Assembly (NCBI RefSeq): GCF_036327005.1
Contig: NZ_JAUGZK010000006.1
Span: forward strand, 62,001-126,000
Direction: 5' to 3'
Length of the DNA: 64,000 nt
Origin: Alkalimonas mucilaginosa
Lineage (GTDB): Bacteria > Pseudomonadota > Gammaproteobacteria > Enterobacterales > Alteromonadaceae
Below are positions 34,694-44,043 of this stretch, piece by piece. Position 1 is the stretch's first letter. Each line of letters begins with the position of its first letter. The notes under the pieces are model-generated. The model searched no databases. It was given only the letters and a program-made list of their open reading frames with translations, and had not been told where the DNA came from. The position numbers were made by a program, and so were the translations under genes.

Positions 34694-36208
34694 ATGGCCA
34701 AGGCACAACGAAAACCTGTCCCGTTATCCGATGGGCCTGACTGGACCTTTGAGCTGTTAGAAGAGTACCACCAGCAGATTGCTCGGGTGGCAGCACATTA
34801 CCAGTTGGATACCTACCCTAACCAGATAGAAGTGATTACCGCAGAGCAAATGATGGATGCCTATTCCAGCATCGGCATGCCGTTGGGTTACCACCATTGG
34901 TCCTATGGTAAAAAATTTATTCAAACCGAGCAGAACTACAAACGCGGCTATATGGGGCTAGCGTATGAAATTGTGATCAATGCCAATCCCTGTATTGCTT
35001 ATCTGATGGAAGAGAACACCATTACCATGCAAGCGCTGGTGATGGCCCACGCCTGTTATGGCCATAACTCCTTTTTCAAAAATAACTACCTGTTTAAAAC
35101 CTGGACCGATGCATCCTCCATCATTGATTACCTGTTGTTTGCCAAAGAGTACGTCAGTCGTTGCGAGGAAAAATACGGCATCAAAGAAGTTGAAGAAACG
35201 CTCGACTCCTGCCATGCCTTGATGAACTATGGGGTAGACCGCTACAAAAGGCCCCAGAAAATATCCATGGAAGAAGAACAAAAGCGCCAGGAGGAGCGGG
35301 AGGCTTATCTGCAATCTCAGGTGAATGACTTGTGGCGCACAATTCCAAGCAAACCCAGCTCCGAAGTGGAACGCAATAAGCGCTTTCCAGAGGAGCCCCA
35401 GGAAAATATCCTGTACTTTATTGAAAAGAATGCCCCACTGCTAAAACCATGGCAACGTGAACTGGTGCGCATAGTGCGTAAAATTTCGCAATACTTCTAC
35501 CCACAAAAACAAACCCAGGTAATGAACGAAGGCTGGGCGACCTTCTGGCATTACACCATTTTGCAGCATTTGTATGATGAAGGCGTGGTTAGTGAGCGCT
35601 TTATTCTGGAGTTTTTGCACACTCATACCAATGTGGTAGCGCAGCCTCCTTACAATAGCCCTTACTACTCTGGTATCAATCCCTACGCTTTAGGCTTTGC
35701 GATGTTTACCGACTTGCGCCGGATCTGCGAGGCTCCTACTGATGAAGATAAAATCTGGTTTCCGGATATTGCCGGCTCCCCCTGGCTGGATACCCTGCAT
35801 TTTGCTATGCAGAACTTCAAGGATGAAAGCTTTATCAGCCAATACCTGTCACCCAAAGTGATCCGTGATTTCCACCTGTTTGCCATTGTTGATGATAGCA
35901 AGGACCCCAGCCTGGAGGTGGCTGCCATCCATAATCAGGAAGGTTACCAGAGTATTCGCCAGATGCTGTCTGCTCAATACAATTTGAGCCAGCTGGAGCC
36001 TAATATTCAGGTGTTCAATGTGGATGTGCGCGGTGATCGTTCATTAACGCTGCGGTATATTCCACAACGCGGCATTCCGCTGGAGCCCAAAAGCACCGAG
36101 GAAGTGATGAAACACCTGCATCGGCTTTGGGGTTTCCAGGTTAGCCTTGAGCAGCAACATGAAGACGGTAGCATTAGCGAGCTGTGTCGCTGCCCAACGA
36201 CATTATGA
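34694..36208 (+). CDS. ycgB: SpoVR-family protein (YcgB)
   Basis: 504 residues matching SpoVR/YcgB in length and motifs (MVMAHACYGHNSFFKNNYLF-like segment, MNEGWATFWHYTILQ, PYNSPYYSGINPYALGFAMF). SpoVR acts in spore cortex formation in Bacillus; in Gram-negatives with prkA and yeaH it forms a stress-response trio. It ends 6 nt inside the diguanylate cyclase gene on the other strand. Confidence 0.94.
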   Translation: MAKAQRKPVPLSDGPDWTFELLEEYHQQIARVAAHYQLDTYPNQIEVITAEQMMDAYSSIGMPLGYHHWSYGKKFIQTEQNYKRGYMGLAYEIVINANPCIAYLMEENTITMQALVMAHACYGHNSFFKNNYLFKTWTDASSIIDYLLFAKEYVSRCEEKYGIKEVEETLDSCHALMNYGVDRYKRPQKISMEEEQKRQEEREAYLQSQVNDLWRTIPSKPSSEVERNKRFPEEPQENILYFIEKNAPLLKPWQRELVRIVRKISQYFYPQKQTQVMNEGWATFWHYTILQHLYDEGVVSERFILEFLHTHTNVVAQPPYNSPYYSGINPYALGFAMFTDLRRICEAPTDEDKIWFPDIAGSPWLDTLHFAMQNFKDESFISQYLSPKVIRDFHLFAIVDDSKDPSLEVAAIHNQEGYQSIRQMLSAQYNLSQLEPNIQVFNVDVRGDRSLTLRYIPQRGIPLEPKSTEEVMKHLHRLWGFQVSLEQQHEDGSISELCRCPTTL

Positions 36209-37195
36209 GATGCCGGGGGCGACTGGCTCAACCGGCATCTGGCTTGCCAGCGTCACCTGGTTACGGCCATTGGCTTTTGATAGGTACAATGCTTTATCAG
36301 CGCGCTCTAACCACTGCCGGTGGTTTTCCATCTGCGGCCATGACTCTGCAACGCCAATGCTAACTGAGCACTGGATGACTGTATCCTGATAAGTGACCGG
36401 TGTTTTATCCACTAATTTACGTAAGCGCTCTGCAAAGTACAGCGCTTGCGCTTCCGGCGTATCAACCAGCAATACGGCGAACTCTTCACCACCATAGCGT
36501 CCGGCAATATCCGTTTCACGCAAGTTTTTCTTTACCAGAGTGGCTATTTCACGGATCACTTCATCCCCCGCAGCATGGCCATAATCATCGTTAACCCGCT
36601 TGAAGTGATCAATATCAATCATCAGCAGGCTGCTAACATGCTGATAGCGTTGGATCCGCTTGTATTCCTGCACCAAGGTATTCTCCCAGCTCCCCCGGTT
36701 GTGCAACTGAGTAAGAAAGTCGGTCTTTGACAGTTGATGCAAGCGATGATTCATTGACTCGAGTTCAAGCCGACTAACTGCGACATCGGTGACATCGTAA
36801 ATGATCAAACAAAGATGGGTTACTTCTCCCCGGGTATTCGATAACGGGAAAATAGTGCTGTTCTGATACATAAACTCAGCAGAGCCTGTGATCGGCCGAT
36901 AATTGCGAAACTTAAAAATATAAGGCCGCTGCTCCCATATCGTGAAAGCTCGATTTTTCAGCAGCAACACAGGATCACATTTACGTCGCAGCCAGTCTTC
37001 ATCAATTTCTGGAAACAAGTCAAACAGATAACGCTCGCGTACCTGCCGCGGGCTAAGGCCGCTGTGGCTTTCCATAAAGCCATTCCAAACCTGGATCCGG
37101 TAGTCGCAATTGACGACCACCAAGCCAACATCAACGGTTTGGAACATCTCCATCAGCCAGTGAATTTCAGAAACGTCAACCTGTACATCTGCCAT
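36203..37195 (-). CDS. PAS-GGDEF diguanylate cyclase
   Basis: 330 residues: an N-terminal PAS domain (about 12-140, DVGLVVVNCDYRIQVWN) and a GGDEF domain (about 165-320) with the active signature RYGGEEF and KTDFLTQLHNR. It should make c-di-GMP. No membrane segment, so it is cytosolic; the PAS ligand is unknown. No RxxD inhibitory site is seen four to five residues before GGEEF (ETDIAGRYGGEEF). It follows the receiver/CheC-like gene by only 2 nt and is convergent with ycgB. Confidence 0.93.
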   Translation of the reverse strand: MADVQVDVSEIHWLMEMFQTVDVGLVVVNCDYRIQVWNGFMESHSGLSPRQVRERYLFDLFPEIDEDWLRRKCDPVLLLKNRAFTIWEQRPYIFKFRNYRPITGSAEFMYQNSTIFPLSNTRGEVTHLCLIIYDVTDVAVSRLELESMNHRLHQLSKTDFLTQLHNRGSWENTLVQEYKRIQRYQHVSSLLMIDIDHFKRVNDDYGHAAGDEVIREIATLVKKNLRETDIAGRYGGEEFAVLLVDTPEAQALYFAERLRKLVDKTPVTYQDTVIQCSVSIGVAESWPQMENHRQWLERADKALYLSKANGRNQVTLASQMPVEPVAPGIS

Positions 37196-37197
37196 AA

Positions 37198-38217
37198 CTA
37201 GTCTTCCAATAGAAACTCTACTTTATGTTTTAATGTCTTTACACTGTCCTCGGTAAACAGCAACAGCAAATCACACATAATGTTGTAGTTCTCAATGCCA
37301 TAACTTATTTCTATGGCTAAGGTTTTACGCCAGCGCCCAGAGTTTGCCTTGATTAACTCACTGACAGCAGCATGTTGCCCCAGCACCACAGGATGCCCCT
37401 GGCTAAAGCCCATATCCAGCTGTTCAGCAAGACCTTTCAGTACAGAGCCTATCAGAATATTGGCAATATCCATCAGTAGCTCAAGTTCAACCTGATGCGT
37501 CAGTTTGCCGTGGTAATTCATCAGCTTTGCAATATCTTTAAAGCTGGAATCGGTTAAAATCAGTAAGGCTTCCCCTGAAACTCCACCACCAATAAAACCC
37601 TGACAAACCGCAGAAGTACTGCTTTCATCTTCCACCGAGGCCAGTGCCATATGCAGCTCACTGACTTCAATCAGATTCACGTTAGGAATGGGTAATTTGA
37701 CAAAGACATTTAGTAAGCGAGCCAGTAAATCCCCGGCCTGCCCCATCGCCACATTGGTCAGCTCCTGAAACACATCCCGCAGCTCTGCATCCACTTCAAT
37801 GGATTTGGATAGCTGCTTTGTTGTCACTTCGGCTTTAGCCGGTGCAGCCTTACGATCAGCGGCCACGGTATCCAGCAGAGCCGCTATTTTTTTGTTATCC
37901 ACCGGTTTTTTTACAAAATCAGTAGCTCCTAACTGCATCACACGCTCGAAGGCTTCAGGCTGCACATCACCGGATACCACGATCACCTTGACGCTGGATT
38001 GCATTTCCTTTAGCGCGGACAGCACCTGATAGCCATCCAGCACCGGCATATTTAAATCCAGAAACAGCAGATCCACCGCATGTGATTTCAGCAATTGCAA
38101 AGCCTCTGCACCATGGGCTGCAAACTGGATATTACTTTGCCAACTTTCCGGCAAAGATCGCGCCATTTGCTTTCTTGCCAGATTGGAGTCATCGCAAATT
38201 ACTACCGCAGGGATCAT
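37198..38217 (-). CDS. Response regulator with CheC-like phosphatase domain
   Basis: 339 residues. Receiver at 1-120 (Asp9/Asp10, phospho-acceptor Asp54 in LFLDLNMP, Lys in FVKKPVDNKK). The rest resembles CheC/CheX phosphatases, with ELTNVAMGQAGDLLA (an E-x2-N type helix) and a second related helix ELELLMDIANILIGS. Such domains dephosphorylate CheY-P; here it is fused to its own receiver. It forms a two-gene operon with the PAS-GGDEF gene and may gate it (inference). Confidence 0.87.
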   Translation of the reverse strand: MIPAVVICDDSNLARKQMARSLPESWQSNIQFAAHGAEALQLLKSHAVDLLFLDLNMPVLDGYQVLSALKEMQSSVKVIVVSGDVQPEAFERVMQLGATDFVKKPVDNKKIAALLDTVAADRKAAPAKAEVTTKQLSKSIEVDAELRDVFQELTNVAMGQAGDLLARLLNVFVKLPIPNVNLIEVSELHMALASVEDESSTSAVCQGFIGGGVSGEALLILTDSSFKDIAKLMNYHGKLTHQVELELLMDIANILIGSVLKGLAEQLDMGFSQGHPVVLGQHAAVSELIKANSGRWRKTLAIEISYGIENYNIMCDLLLLFTEDSVKTLKHKVEFLLED

Positions 38218-38334
38218 AGGCTCTTCATTTTTCAGTGTCTTTGCCTACAGTTTATACGCAGGTCGAGTAAATAGCCATCATGCTGCGGGAAGGTTCTGTG
38301 CTAGGCTTAAAAAAACCTTTAGGAGACATCAACC

Positions 38335-38946
38335 ATGAAAAAAATCCCTCTGCTTTTCGGCACTTTTATCTGTAGCAGCCTATTCAGTGTGGCAACACAA
38401 GCCATCGACTTAACCGCTCAGCTACCCAGCCGGTTGAGCGACGTACGGGCCGGGCAGCAGCAGGTTGTGTTACAGGGGCATCCCGTCGAGGTGGGCCAGC
38501 AAGCACCTGATTTCCGGGTGGTGGACCAACAATTCAAAGCTGTGTCTTTGGCTGATTTTACAGGGAAGCCTGTGCTGATCAGTGTGGTGCCAAGTGTCGA
38601 TACCGGCACTTGTTCATTGCAAACCAAGCGTTTTAATGAAGAAGTAGCCAGGCTGCCAGCCGACGTGGTGCTGCTGACCATCAGTACTGATTTGCCCTTT
38701 GCACAGCGCCGCTTCTGTGAGCAAGAAGCTGTAGACGCATTGCAGGTGTTATCCGATGCGGTCTGGCGTGATTTTGGCAGCAATTATGGTTTACTGATCA
38801 AAGATATGGGTTTGCTGGCCAGAACGGTACTGTTGATTGATCAGAAAGGTGTAATCCGGTATATCCAAAAAGTAAAATCACTGGCCAATGAACCGGATTA
38901 TCAGGATGCACTGGACGCATTAAATCTGATGCTGGCCAAGGATTAG
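38335..38946 (+). CDS. tpx: Thiol peroxidase, predicted periplasmic
   Basis: 203 residues with an N-terminal signal peptide (about 1-23, FGTFICSSLFSVATQA), unlike cytosolic E. coli Tpx (168 residues). The mature part has the peroxidatic Cys93 in SVDTGTCSLQTKRF and resolving Cys128 in STDLPFAQRRFC, spaced as in atypical 2-Cys peroxiredoxins. It reduces hydroperoxides; in the periplasm it would need an export-side thiol donor. RBS TTAGGAGAC. It ends in a strong terminator facing adk. Confidence 0.9.
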   Translation: MKKIPLLFGTFICSSLFSVATQAIDLTAQLPSRLSDVRAGQQQVVLQGHPVEVGQQAPDFRVVDQQFKAVSLADFTGKPVLISVVPSVDTGTCSLQTKRFNEEVARLPADVVLLTISTDLPFAQRRFCEQEAVDALQVLSDAVWRDFGSNYGLLIKDMGLLARTVLLIDQKGVIRYIQKVKSLANEPDYQDALDALNLMLAKD

Positions 38947-38954
38947 CACAAAGC

Positions 38955-38997
38955 AGCTGATAAAAAGCGATGCTACGAACATCGCTTTTTATCAGCT
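38955..38997. terminator. Bidirectional terminator, tpx / adk
   Basis: 18-bp perfect stem starting AGCTGATAAAAAGCGATG with a 7-nt loop and T5 inside each arm. Confidence 0.9.
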
Positions 38998-39004
38998 TGA
39001 AACC

Positions 39005-39649
39005 TCAGGCCAGCAGATCGGTTAGCTGGCTGGCAATGGCATCTACCTTCTGAGTACCATCCAGGTGATGATAGCGGGTTTTACCAGCATCCGCAGCCGT
39101 CCGGTAAAAATCAACCAGAGGCTTGGTCTGATCATGGTAAATAGCTAAGCGCTTACGCACTGTGTCTTCAGTGTCATCAGCGCGGATCACCAGCTCTTCC
39201 CCTGTTTCATTGTCTTTCCCTTCCACCTTCGGAGGATTGTACACTACATGGTAAACCCGGCCGGATGCAGGGTGCACCCGACGGCCGGCCATCCGCTCAA
39301 CAATGACATCATCCGGTACATCAAATTCAATCACATGATCAATAGCAATACCGTGCGCATCCATGGCTTCTGCCTGCGGAATCGTACGAGGGAAGCCATC
39401 CAGTAAAAAACCTTTTGCACAATCCGGCTCTGCAATGCGCTCTTTTACCAGACCAATGATGATATCATCGGATACGAGTTGACCAGCATCCATCACTTGT
39501 TTGGCTGCCAGGCCCAACTCAGTTCCTGCTTTGATTGCCGCCCGCAGCATATCGCCGGTAGAAATTTGCGGGATGCCAAACTTGTTCATCAGAAACTGAG
39601 CCTGAGTCCCCTTTCCGGCACCTGGGGCACCCAACAAAATAATCCGCAT
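39005..39649 (-). CDS. adk: Adenylate kinase
   Basis: 214 residues, the exact length of E. coli Adk. P-loop GAPGAGKGTQ at 7-16, NMP-binding region STGDMLRAAI, FLLDGFPRT and LID-domain segment GRRVHPASGRVYHV. It interconverts ATP+AMP and 2 ADP. In enterics it follows htpG directly; here a chemoreceptor gene stands between. Confidence 0.97.
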   Translation of the reverse strand: MRIILLGAPGAGKGTQAQFLMNKFGIPQISTGDMLRAAIKAGTELGLAAKQVMDAGQLVSDDIIIGLVKERIAEPDCAKGFLLDGFPRTIPQAEAMDAHGIAIDHVIEFDVPDDVIVERMAGRRVHPASGRVYHVVYNPPKVEGKDNETGEELVIRADDTEDTVRKRLAIYHDQTKPLVDFYRTAADAGKTRYHHLDGTQKVDAIASQLTDLLA

Positions 39650-39808
39650 ACAACACCCTCATGTGTTCTAAATTTTTCAAATATGGACGCTCGGGATCTT
39701 TACACAATGCCGGCACTGAAACAAGAAATTTGTCCGCATCGGTTGGCAGGGCGTTCAGGCCACTCGCTTTTAGTCGAATGAGCTGAGCAGGGCTAAATCA
39801 GCAAAATA

Positions 39809-39841
39809 AAGTGCCAGACCTCACGACCTGGCGCTTTTTTT
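39809..39841. terminator. Terminator after the chemoreceptor gene
   Basis: Stem AGTGCCAG / CTGGCGCT (one G-T pair), T7 on the plus strand and TTATTTT on the minus strand. The 39650-39808 gap otherwise holds only the adk leader. Confidence 0.75.
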
Positions 39842-39883
39842 CAGTCAAGGTTACTACTTTGGTCGCATTCGCTACCGCCAAAT

Positions 39884-41818
39884 TTAAACTTTAAACCGTC
39901 GCACGATGCGCTGCATTTCTTCAGCCAGTTTTGACAGGTTTTCACTGGCCAAAACTGATTGCTGCATATTCTCTGAAGTTTGATAGGAAATATCGCTTAT
40001 TTTATGGATATTCTTATTAATATCACGCGATACCGTGGTTTGCTCTTCAGTGGCACTGGCAATTTGCTGAGCCGTTTGGTTGATCAACTCAATCGCATGA
40101 CTCACCTGAGCCAGAGCATCGCCAGCTTGCTGAGCACGCTCTGAGGTTTTAGTAGTAGCATTCGCACTTTGCTCAGAGGCATGCACCGCTTTGTCAGCAC
40201 CTTGCTGCAGGCGTTCAATCATTCCCTGAATTTCCAGCGTTGAGTCCTTGGTACGACTGGCCAGACTGCGGACCTCATCGGCTACAACAGCAAACCCCCT
40301 GCCAGACTCTCCGGCACGGGCCGCTTCTATAGCGGCATTTAAGGCCAACAGATTGGTTTGTTCGGCAATGCTTTCAATCACCTGCAAAATATTACCAATA
40401 CTATCACTGTCCGACTTTAGCGAATGAATGATGGTCACCGCAGCTTGCATATTGCCACTTAGGGCAGTCAAATCAGCAATGGTTGCCTGCACCACCTCCC
40501 TGCCCCCAACGGCTGCCTGGTTGGCCGTTTGTGCGGCATCTGCTGCTTCCTGGGTATTGCGGGCGACTTCCTCCAGGGTAGTGGTCATTTCATTCATGGC
40601 TGTCGCTGAGTTATTGATTTCCTGATGCTGTTGCTCAATGCCATCATTGGTTGCATCATTGGTCTGGGCCAGCTCGGTCGAGGATGACGCCACCTGCTCT
40701 GCGTATTGACTCACTTCGGTGAGCATACTACGTAAACTCTGTTGCATTTGAGCTATATCGTATAGCAAACTACTGCTGTCATCTGACTTCAATTGAATTC
40801 GCTGCGTTAAATCCCCTCGGGCTACCTCTTTCACCATTTTGGCAGCGTATTCAGGCTCACCTCCCAACAAGCGGATAATTGAGCGAACCACCAGTAGGAC
40901 GATCAGCACAGCAACAACCAGAACCACCACTGCAATCAACACCACTTGCCACAACATCGCACGAGCGGATGCCAGGGCGGCATGCTGATTCGACTCTGCG
41001 ACCAGCCCCCAACCTAACAGGGGGATGTAGTTGTATGCCCCCATCACTGTCTGGCCTCTGGCATCGGTGTAAATACCGCTGCCACTTCGGCCATTCGCCA
41101 AAGCGCGAGCTGCTTCAGTTTCCAGGGCGCGGCCTGGATCTGGTATTGAAGGTGATGGTGTTATCCCCAGCCCTTGCCGGCTCAGAATAAATATTTCGGT
41201 GTAAGAGGTTCTGGGCAGAGCTGCGACTTGTTGATAGATCGTCTCTAGCTGAACGGCACCACGCATCACGGCAACGACCTGATTGTTGTGACGGATTGGC
41301 GTCGCTATGGTGCTGACGGTATTCCCTGTTGCCCTTGAAACCACTGGCTCTGAAAATACATCCTCACCGCGCACAGCCCGGCGAAACCAGTCTCGGTCTG
41401 CTACCATAAAAGCCTGCGCTTCGTCATCGCTCAATACTCTGGCTCTACCGTTCTCATAGCTTACCCCAAGTAAACCTCGACCATCAGGCATCACCACAAA
41501 AATGGTATCCCAGGTTCCCTGCAATTGAGCAAGATCGCGCAATAAGCCTTGTAAAACCGACTTATCCAGCTGTTTTGCTGCATCTACTGTTGCCAGATAA
41601 CGCATATCGCTCTGACGCATGGTTAACCAACGCGTCATTGCCATGGTACTGGTTTCTCCTCGCCCCTCCAGCGTCTGCATAATGTTGCTGACACGGGTGT
41701 TGTAGTACTGCAGGTAAAAAAAGCTACTCAGCAATACGATGGTAACAAACAACATGGAGACCATAATGCAGGTTAAGCGAAAACCAAAAGAGAAGTTATT
41801 CCACATTTGTTTCATCAT
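39884..41818 (-). CDS. Methyl-accepting chemotaxis protein with dCache-like sensor
   Basis: 644 residues: membrane helix (about 13-35), a periplasmic region of about 255 residues with dCache features (WDTIFVVMPDGRGLLGVSYENGRARV, DRDWFRRAV, TGNTVSTIATPI, YTEIFILSRQG), a second helix (about 292-318, LWQVVLIAVVVLVVAVLIVLL region), HAMP, and the signalling domain with the tip SIAEQTNLLALNAAIEAARA. Likely senses a small periplasmic ligand such as an amino or organic acid (family knowledge, ligand unknown). It interrupts the usual htpG-adk neighbourhood. Confidence 0.93.
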   Translation of the reverse strand: MMKQMWNNFSFGFRLTCIMVSMLFVTIVLLSSFFYLQYYNTRVSNIMQTLEGRGETSTMAMTRWLTMRQSDMRYLATVDAAKQLDKSVLQGLLRDLAQLQGTWDTIFVVMPDGRGLLGVSYENGRARVLSDDEAQAFMVADRDWFRRAVRGEDVFSEPVVSRATGNTVSTIATPIRHNNQVVAVMRGAVQLETIYQQVAALPRTSYTEIFILSRQGLGITPSPSIPDPGRALETEAARALANGRSGSGIYTDARGQTVMGAYNYIPLLGWGLVAESNQHAALASARAMLWQVVLIAVVVLVVAVLIVLLVVRSIIRLLGGEPEYAAKMVKEVARGDLTQRIQLKSDDSSSLLYDIAQMQQSLRSMLTEVSQYAEQVASSSTELAQTNDATNDGIEQQHQEINNSATAMNEMTTTLEEVARNTQEAADAAQTANQAAVGGREVVQATIADLTALSGNMQAAVTIIHSLKSDSDSIGNILQVIESIAEQTNLLALNAAIEAARAGESGRGFAVVADEVRSLASRTKDSTLEIQGMIERLQQGADKAVHASEQSANATTKTSERAQQAGDALAQVSHAIELINQTAQQIASATEEQTTVSRDINKNIHKISDISYQTSENMQQSVLASENLSKLAEEMQRIVRRFKV

Positions 41819-41924
41819 GTCGGTCCTGTATCTTTAAGTAATTCTGATTATTATAGTTTATCTAGTATAGACGAGGGCTTATGAAGTGCCAGCGGATAGG
41901 CTGGTTACCGGCTTTACGAACTGA

Positions 41925-41956
41925 TATAAAAAAACGCGAGCACCTGGCCCGCGTTT
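41925..41956 (-). terminator. htpG terminator
   Basis: Stem AAACGCG / CGCGTTT with an 11-nt loop and T7 on the minus strand. Confidence 0.88.
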
Positions 41957-41979
41957 GTACCGGATAAGCTACTTTGTTG

Positions 41980-43902
41980 TTAGCGTGTCAGCGACAGCAA
42001 TAACTTATTTAGCCGTCCAACAAAGGTAGCCGGGTTTTTCAGGCTACCACGCTCGGCTAGCAAAGCTTGCTCCAACAAGACTTCAGCCCACTCCTTAAAG
42101 CGACTTTCATCCTGCTCATCCGCAACATGTTTCACCAGCTCATGGTCCGGGTTGATTTCAAAAATCGGCTTTACTTCCGGCACTTTCTGGCCTACCGACT
42201 CCATCAATTTCATCATCTGAGTGCTCATATCAAACTCATCGGTCACGACACAGGCCGGACTATCGGTTAAACGATGACTTACTTTGACGTCTTTGACCTG
42301 CTCACCAAGCGCCGTCTTAAAGCGTTCAACGGTGCTGGCAAAAGCTTCTTCCGATTGCTTTTGTGCTTCTTTATCGGCTTCATCATCCAGTTTGGAGAGG
42401 TCCAGCCCACCTTTGGCGATGGAGCGGAATTTCTTCTGCTCAAACTCAGTCAGGTGTTGCATTAACCACTCATCGATCCTATCTGATAGCAGCAGGACTT
42501 CAATGCCTTTCTTGCGGAACACTTCCAGATGCGGGCTGTGCTTAGCTGCTTCAAAGTTATCCGCCACCAGGAAATAAATTTCCTCCTGGCCTTCTTTCAT
42601 CCGGCCAATGTAATCACTCAGTGAAACATTCTGCACCGCATCGTCATTATGGCTGGAGGCAAAGCGCAGCAAAGCAGCAATTTTCTCTTTGTTGGCAAAG
42701 TCTTCCGCCGGGCCCTCTTTTAACACCTGACCAAACTCAGTCCAAAATTGCTGGTATTGATCGCTGTCTTTAGCCAGCTTTTCCAGCATCTTCAGCGCCC
42801 GGCTGGTGCAGCCTTTGCGCAGCGCCTGGGTGGCTTTGGTATCTTGCAGAATTTCGCGTGAAACGTTCAGTGGCAAATCGCTGGAATCAAGCAGACCTTT
42901 GAAGAAGCGCAGATAGCTCGGCATAAACTCTTCGGCATCGTCCATAATAAAGACGCGCTGTACATACAGCTTTAAACCATGACGTGCTTCGCGGTTCCAC
43001 AAATCGAATGGGGCTTTTTTCGGGATATACAACAAACTGGTGTAGTTGCTGTTGCCTTCTACTTTGTTATGGCTCCAGCTAAGTGGCTCGGTCCAGTCAT
43101 GCGAAATGTGCTTGTAGAACTCCTGGTACTCTTCGTCACTGATGTCCGATTTATCCCGGGTCCAAAGTGCAGTAGCTTTATTAATCGCTTTCCAGTGACC
43201 AGGTACCGCCGGGATAGTCTCTTCGTCGGTGTCGCCTTTTTGTTCAGGCTGCTCATCTTGCCACATTTCAACCGGGATGCTGATGTGATCCGAGTACTTG
43301 GTAATGATGGACTCAACCCGGTACTTTTCCAAAAATTCATCTTCACCATCACGCAGATGCAAAATAATGTCGGTGCCACGACTTGCTTTATTACAGGCTG
43401 CCAGGCTGTACTCACCCTCACCAGCAGACTCCCACTCCACGGCTTGCTCCGGAGAGGCACCGGCCTTTAAGGTCCGCACAGTCACTTTATCGGCAACAAT
43501 AAAGGCGGAGTAAAAGCCAACCCCGAACTGGCCAATCAAGTTGGCATCTTTGCTTTGATCACCCGATAACTGCGAGAAAAACTCTTTTGTACCCGATTTA
43601 GCAATAGTCCCGAGGTGCTCCATCACTTCCTGCTCGGTCATGCCGATACCATTATCGCTGATGGTTAGCGTTTTTGCGTCTTTATCCATGCTGATGCGAA
43701 CACGCAAATCACCGTCGTCACCATACAAACCCGGTTCAGATAGCGCCAGGAAACGCAGTTTATCCGCCGCATCAGATGCATTGGATACCAGCTCACGCAG
43801 GAAGATCTCTTTATTGGAGTAGAGTGAATGAATCATCAGGTGAAGCAATTGCTTTACTTCAGCCTGAAAACCATGCGTTTGCTTTTGAGCAGTTTCAGCC
43901 AT
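41980..43902 (-). CDS. htpG: Molecular chaperone HtpG (Hsp90)
   Basis: 640 residues from ATG 43902 (MAETAQKQTHGFQAEVKQLL; AGAGGAC upstream). The longer opening adds MKEDFVA only because the ribosome site is read as codons. The GHKL ATP pocket shows ELVSNASDAADKLR, DNGIGM and QFGVGFYSAFIVAD. Middle and C-terminal dimer domains are complete. It has its own sigma-32 promoter. Confidence 0.97.
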   Translation of the reverse strand: MAETAQKQTHGFQAEVKQLLHLMIHSLYSNKEIFLRELVSNASDAADKLRFLALSEPGLYGDDGDLRVRISMDKDAKTLTISDNGIGMTEQEVMEHLGTIAKSGTKEFFSQLSGDQSKDANLIGQFGVGFYSAFIVADKVTVRTLKAGASPEQAVEWESAGEGEYSLAACNKASRGTDIILHLRDGEDEFLEKYRVESIITKYSDHISIPVEMWQDEQPEQKGDTDEETIPAVPGHWKAINKATALWTRDKSDISDEEYQEFYKHISHDWTEPLSWSHNKVEGNSNYTSLLYIPKKAPFDLWNREARHGLKLYVQRVFIMDDAEEFMPSYLRFFKGLLDSSDLPLNVSREILQDTKATQALRKGCTSRALKMLEKLAKDSDQYQQFWTEFGQVLKEGPAEDFANKEKIAALLRFASSHNDDAVQNVSLSDYIGRMKEGQEEIYFLVADNFEAAKHSPHLEVFRKKGIEVLLLSDRIDEWLMQHLTEFEQKKFRSIAKGGLDLSKLDDEADKEAQKQSEEAFASTVERFKTALGEQVKDVKVSHRLTDSPACVVTDEFDMSTQMMKLMESVGQKVPEVKPIFEINPDHELVKHVADEQDESRFKEWAEVLLEQALLAERGSLKNPATFVGRLNKLLLSLTR

Positions 43903-44012
43903 AGCAACAAAGTCCTCTTTCATTTAGTCATTAGCACTGATTGAATGCAGAAATCATCGGTAAGCTGATGTACTGCATTGGCGCCGGACCTGCCAGCGCC
44001 GAAGTGGTATTT

Positions 44013-44041
44013 ATATGGGGAAGTGAAGCGAGGATTTCAAG
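44013..44041 (-). promoter_or_regulatory. Sigma-32 heat-shock promoter of htpG
   Basis: On the minus strand -35 CTTGAAA (44035-44041), 14-nt spacer, -10 CCCCATAT (44013-44020): an almost ideal RpoH promoter, placed in the 3 nt after the recR stop. It gives a leader of about 100 nt. Confidence 0.92.
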
Positions 44042-44043
44042 CG

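Noticed and set aside
43903..43923. htpG start at ATG 43923
   Set aside because: The extra codons are the Shine-Dalgarno region; homologues begin at MAE.
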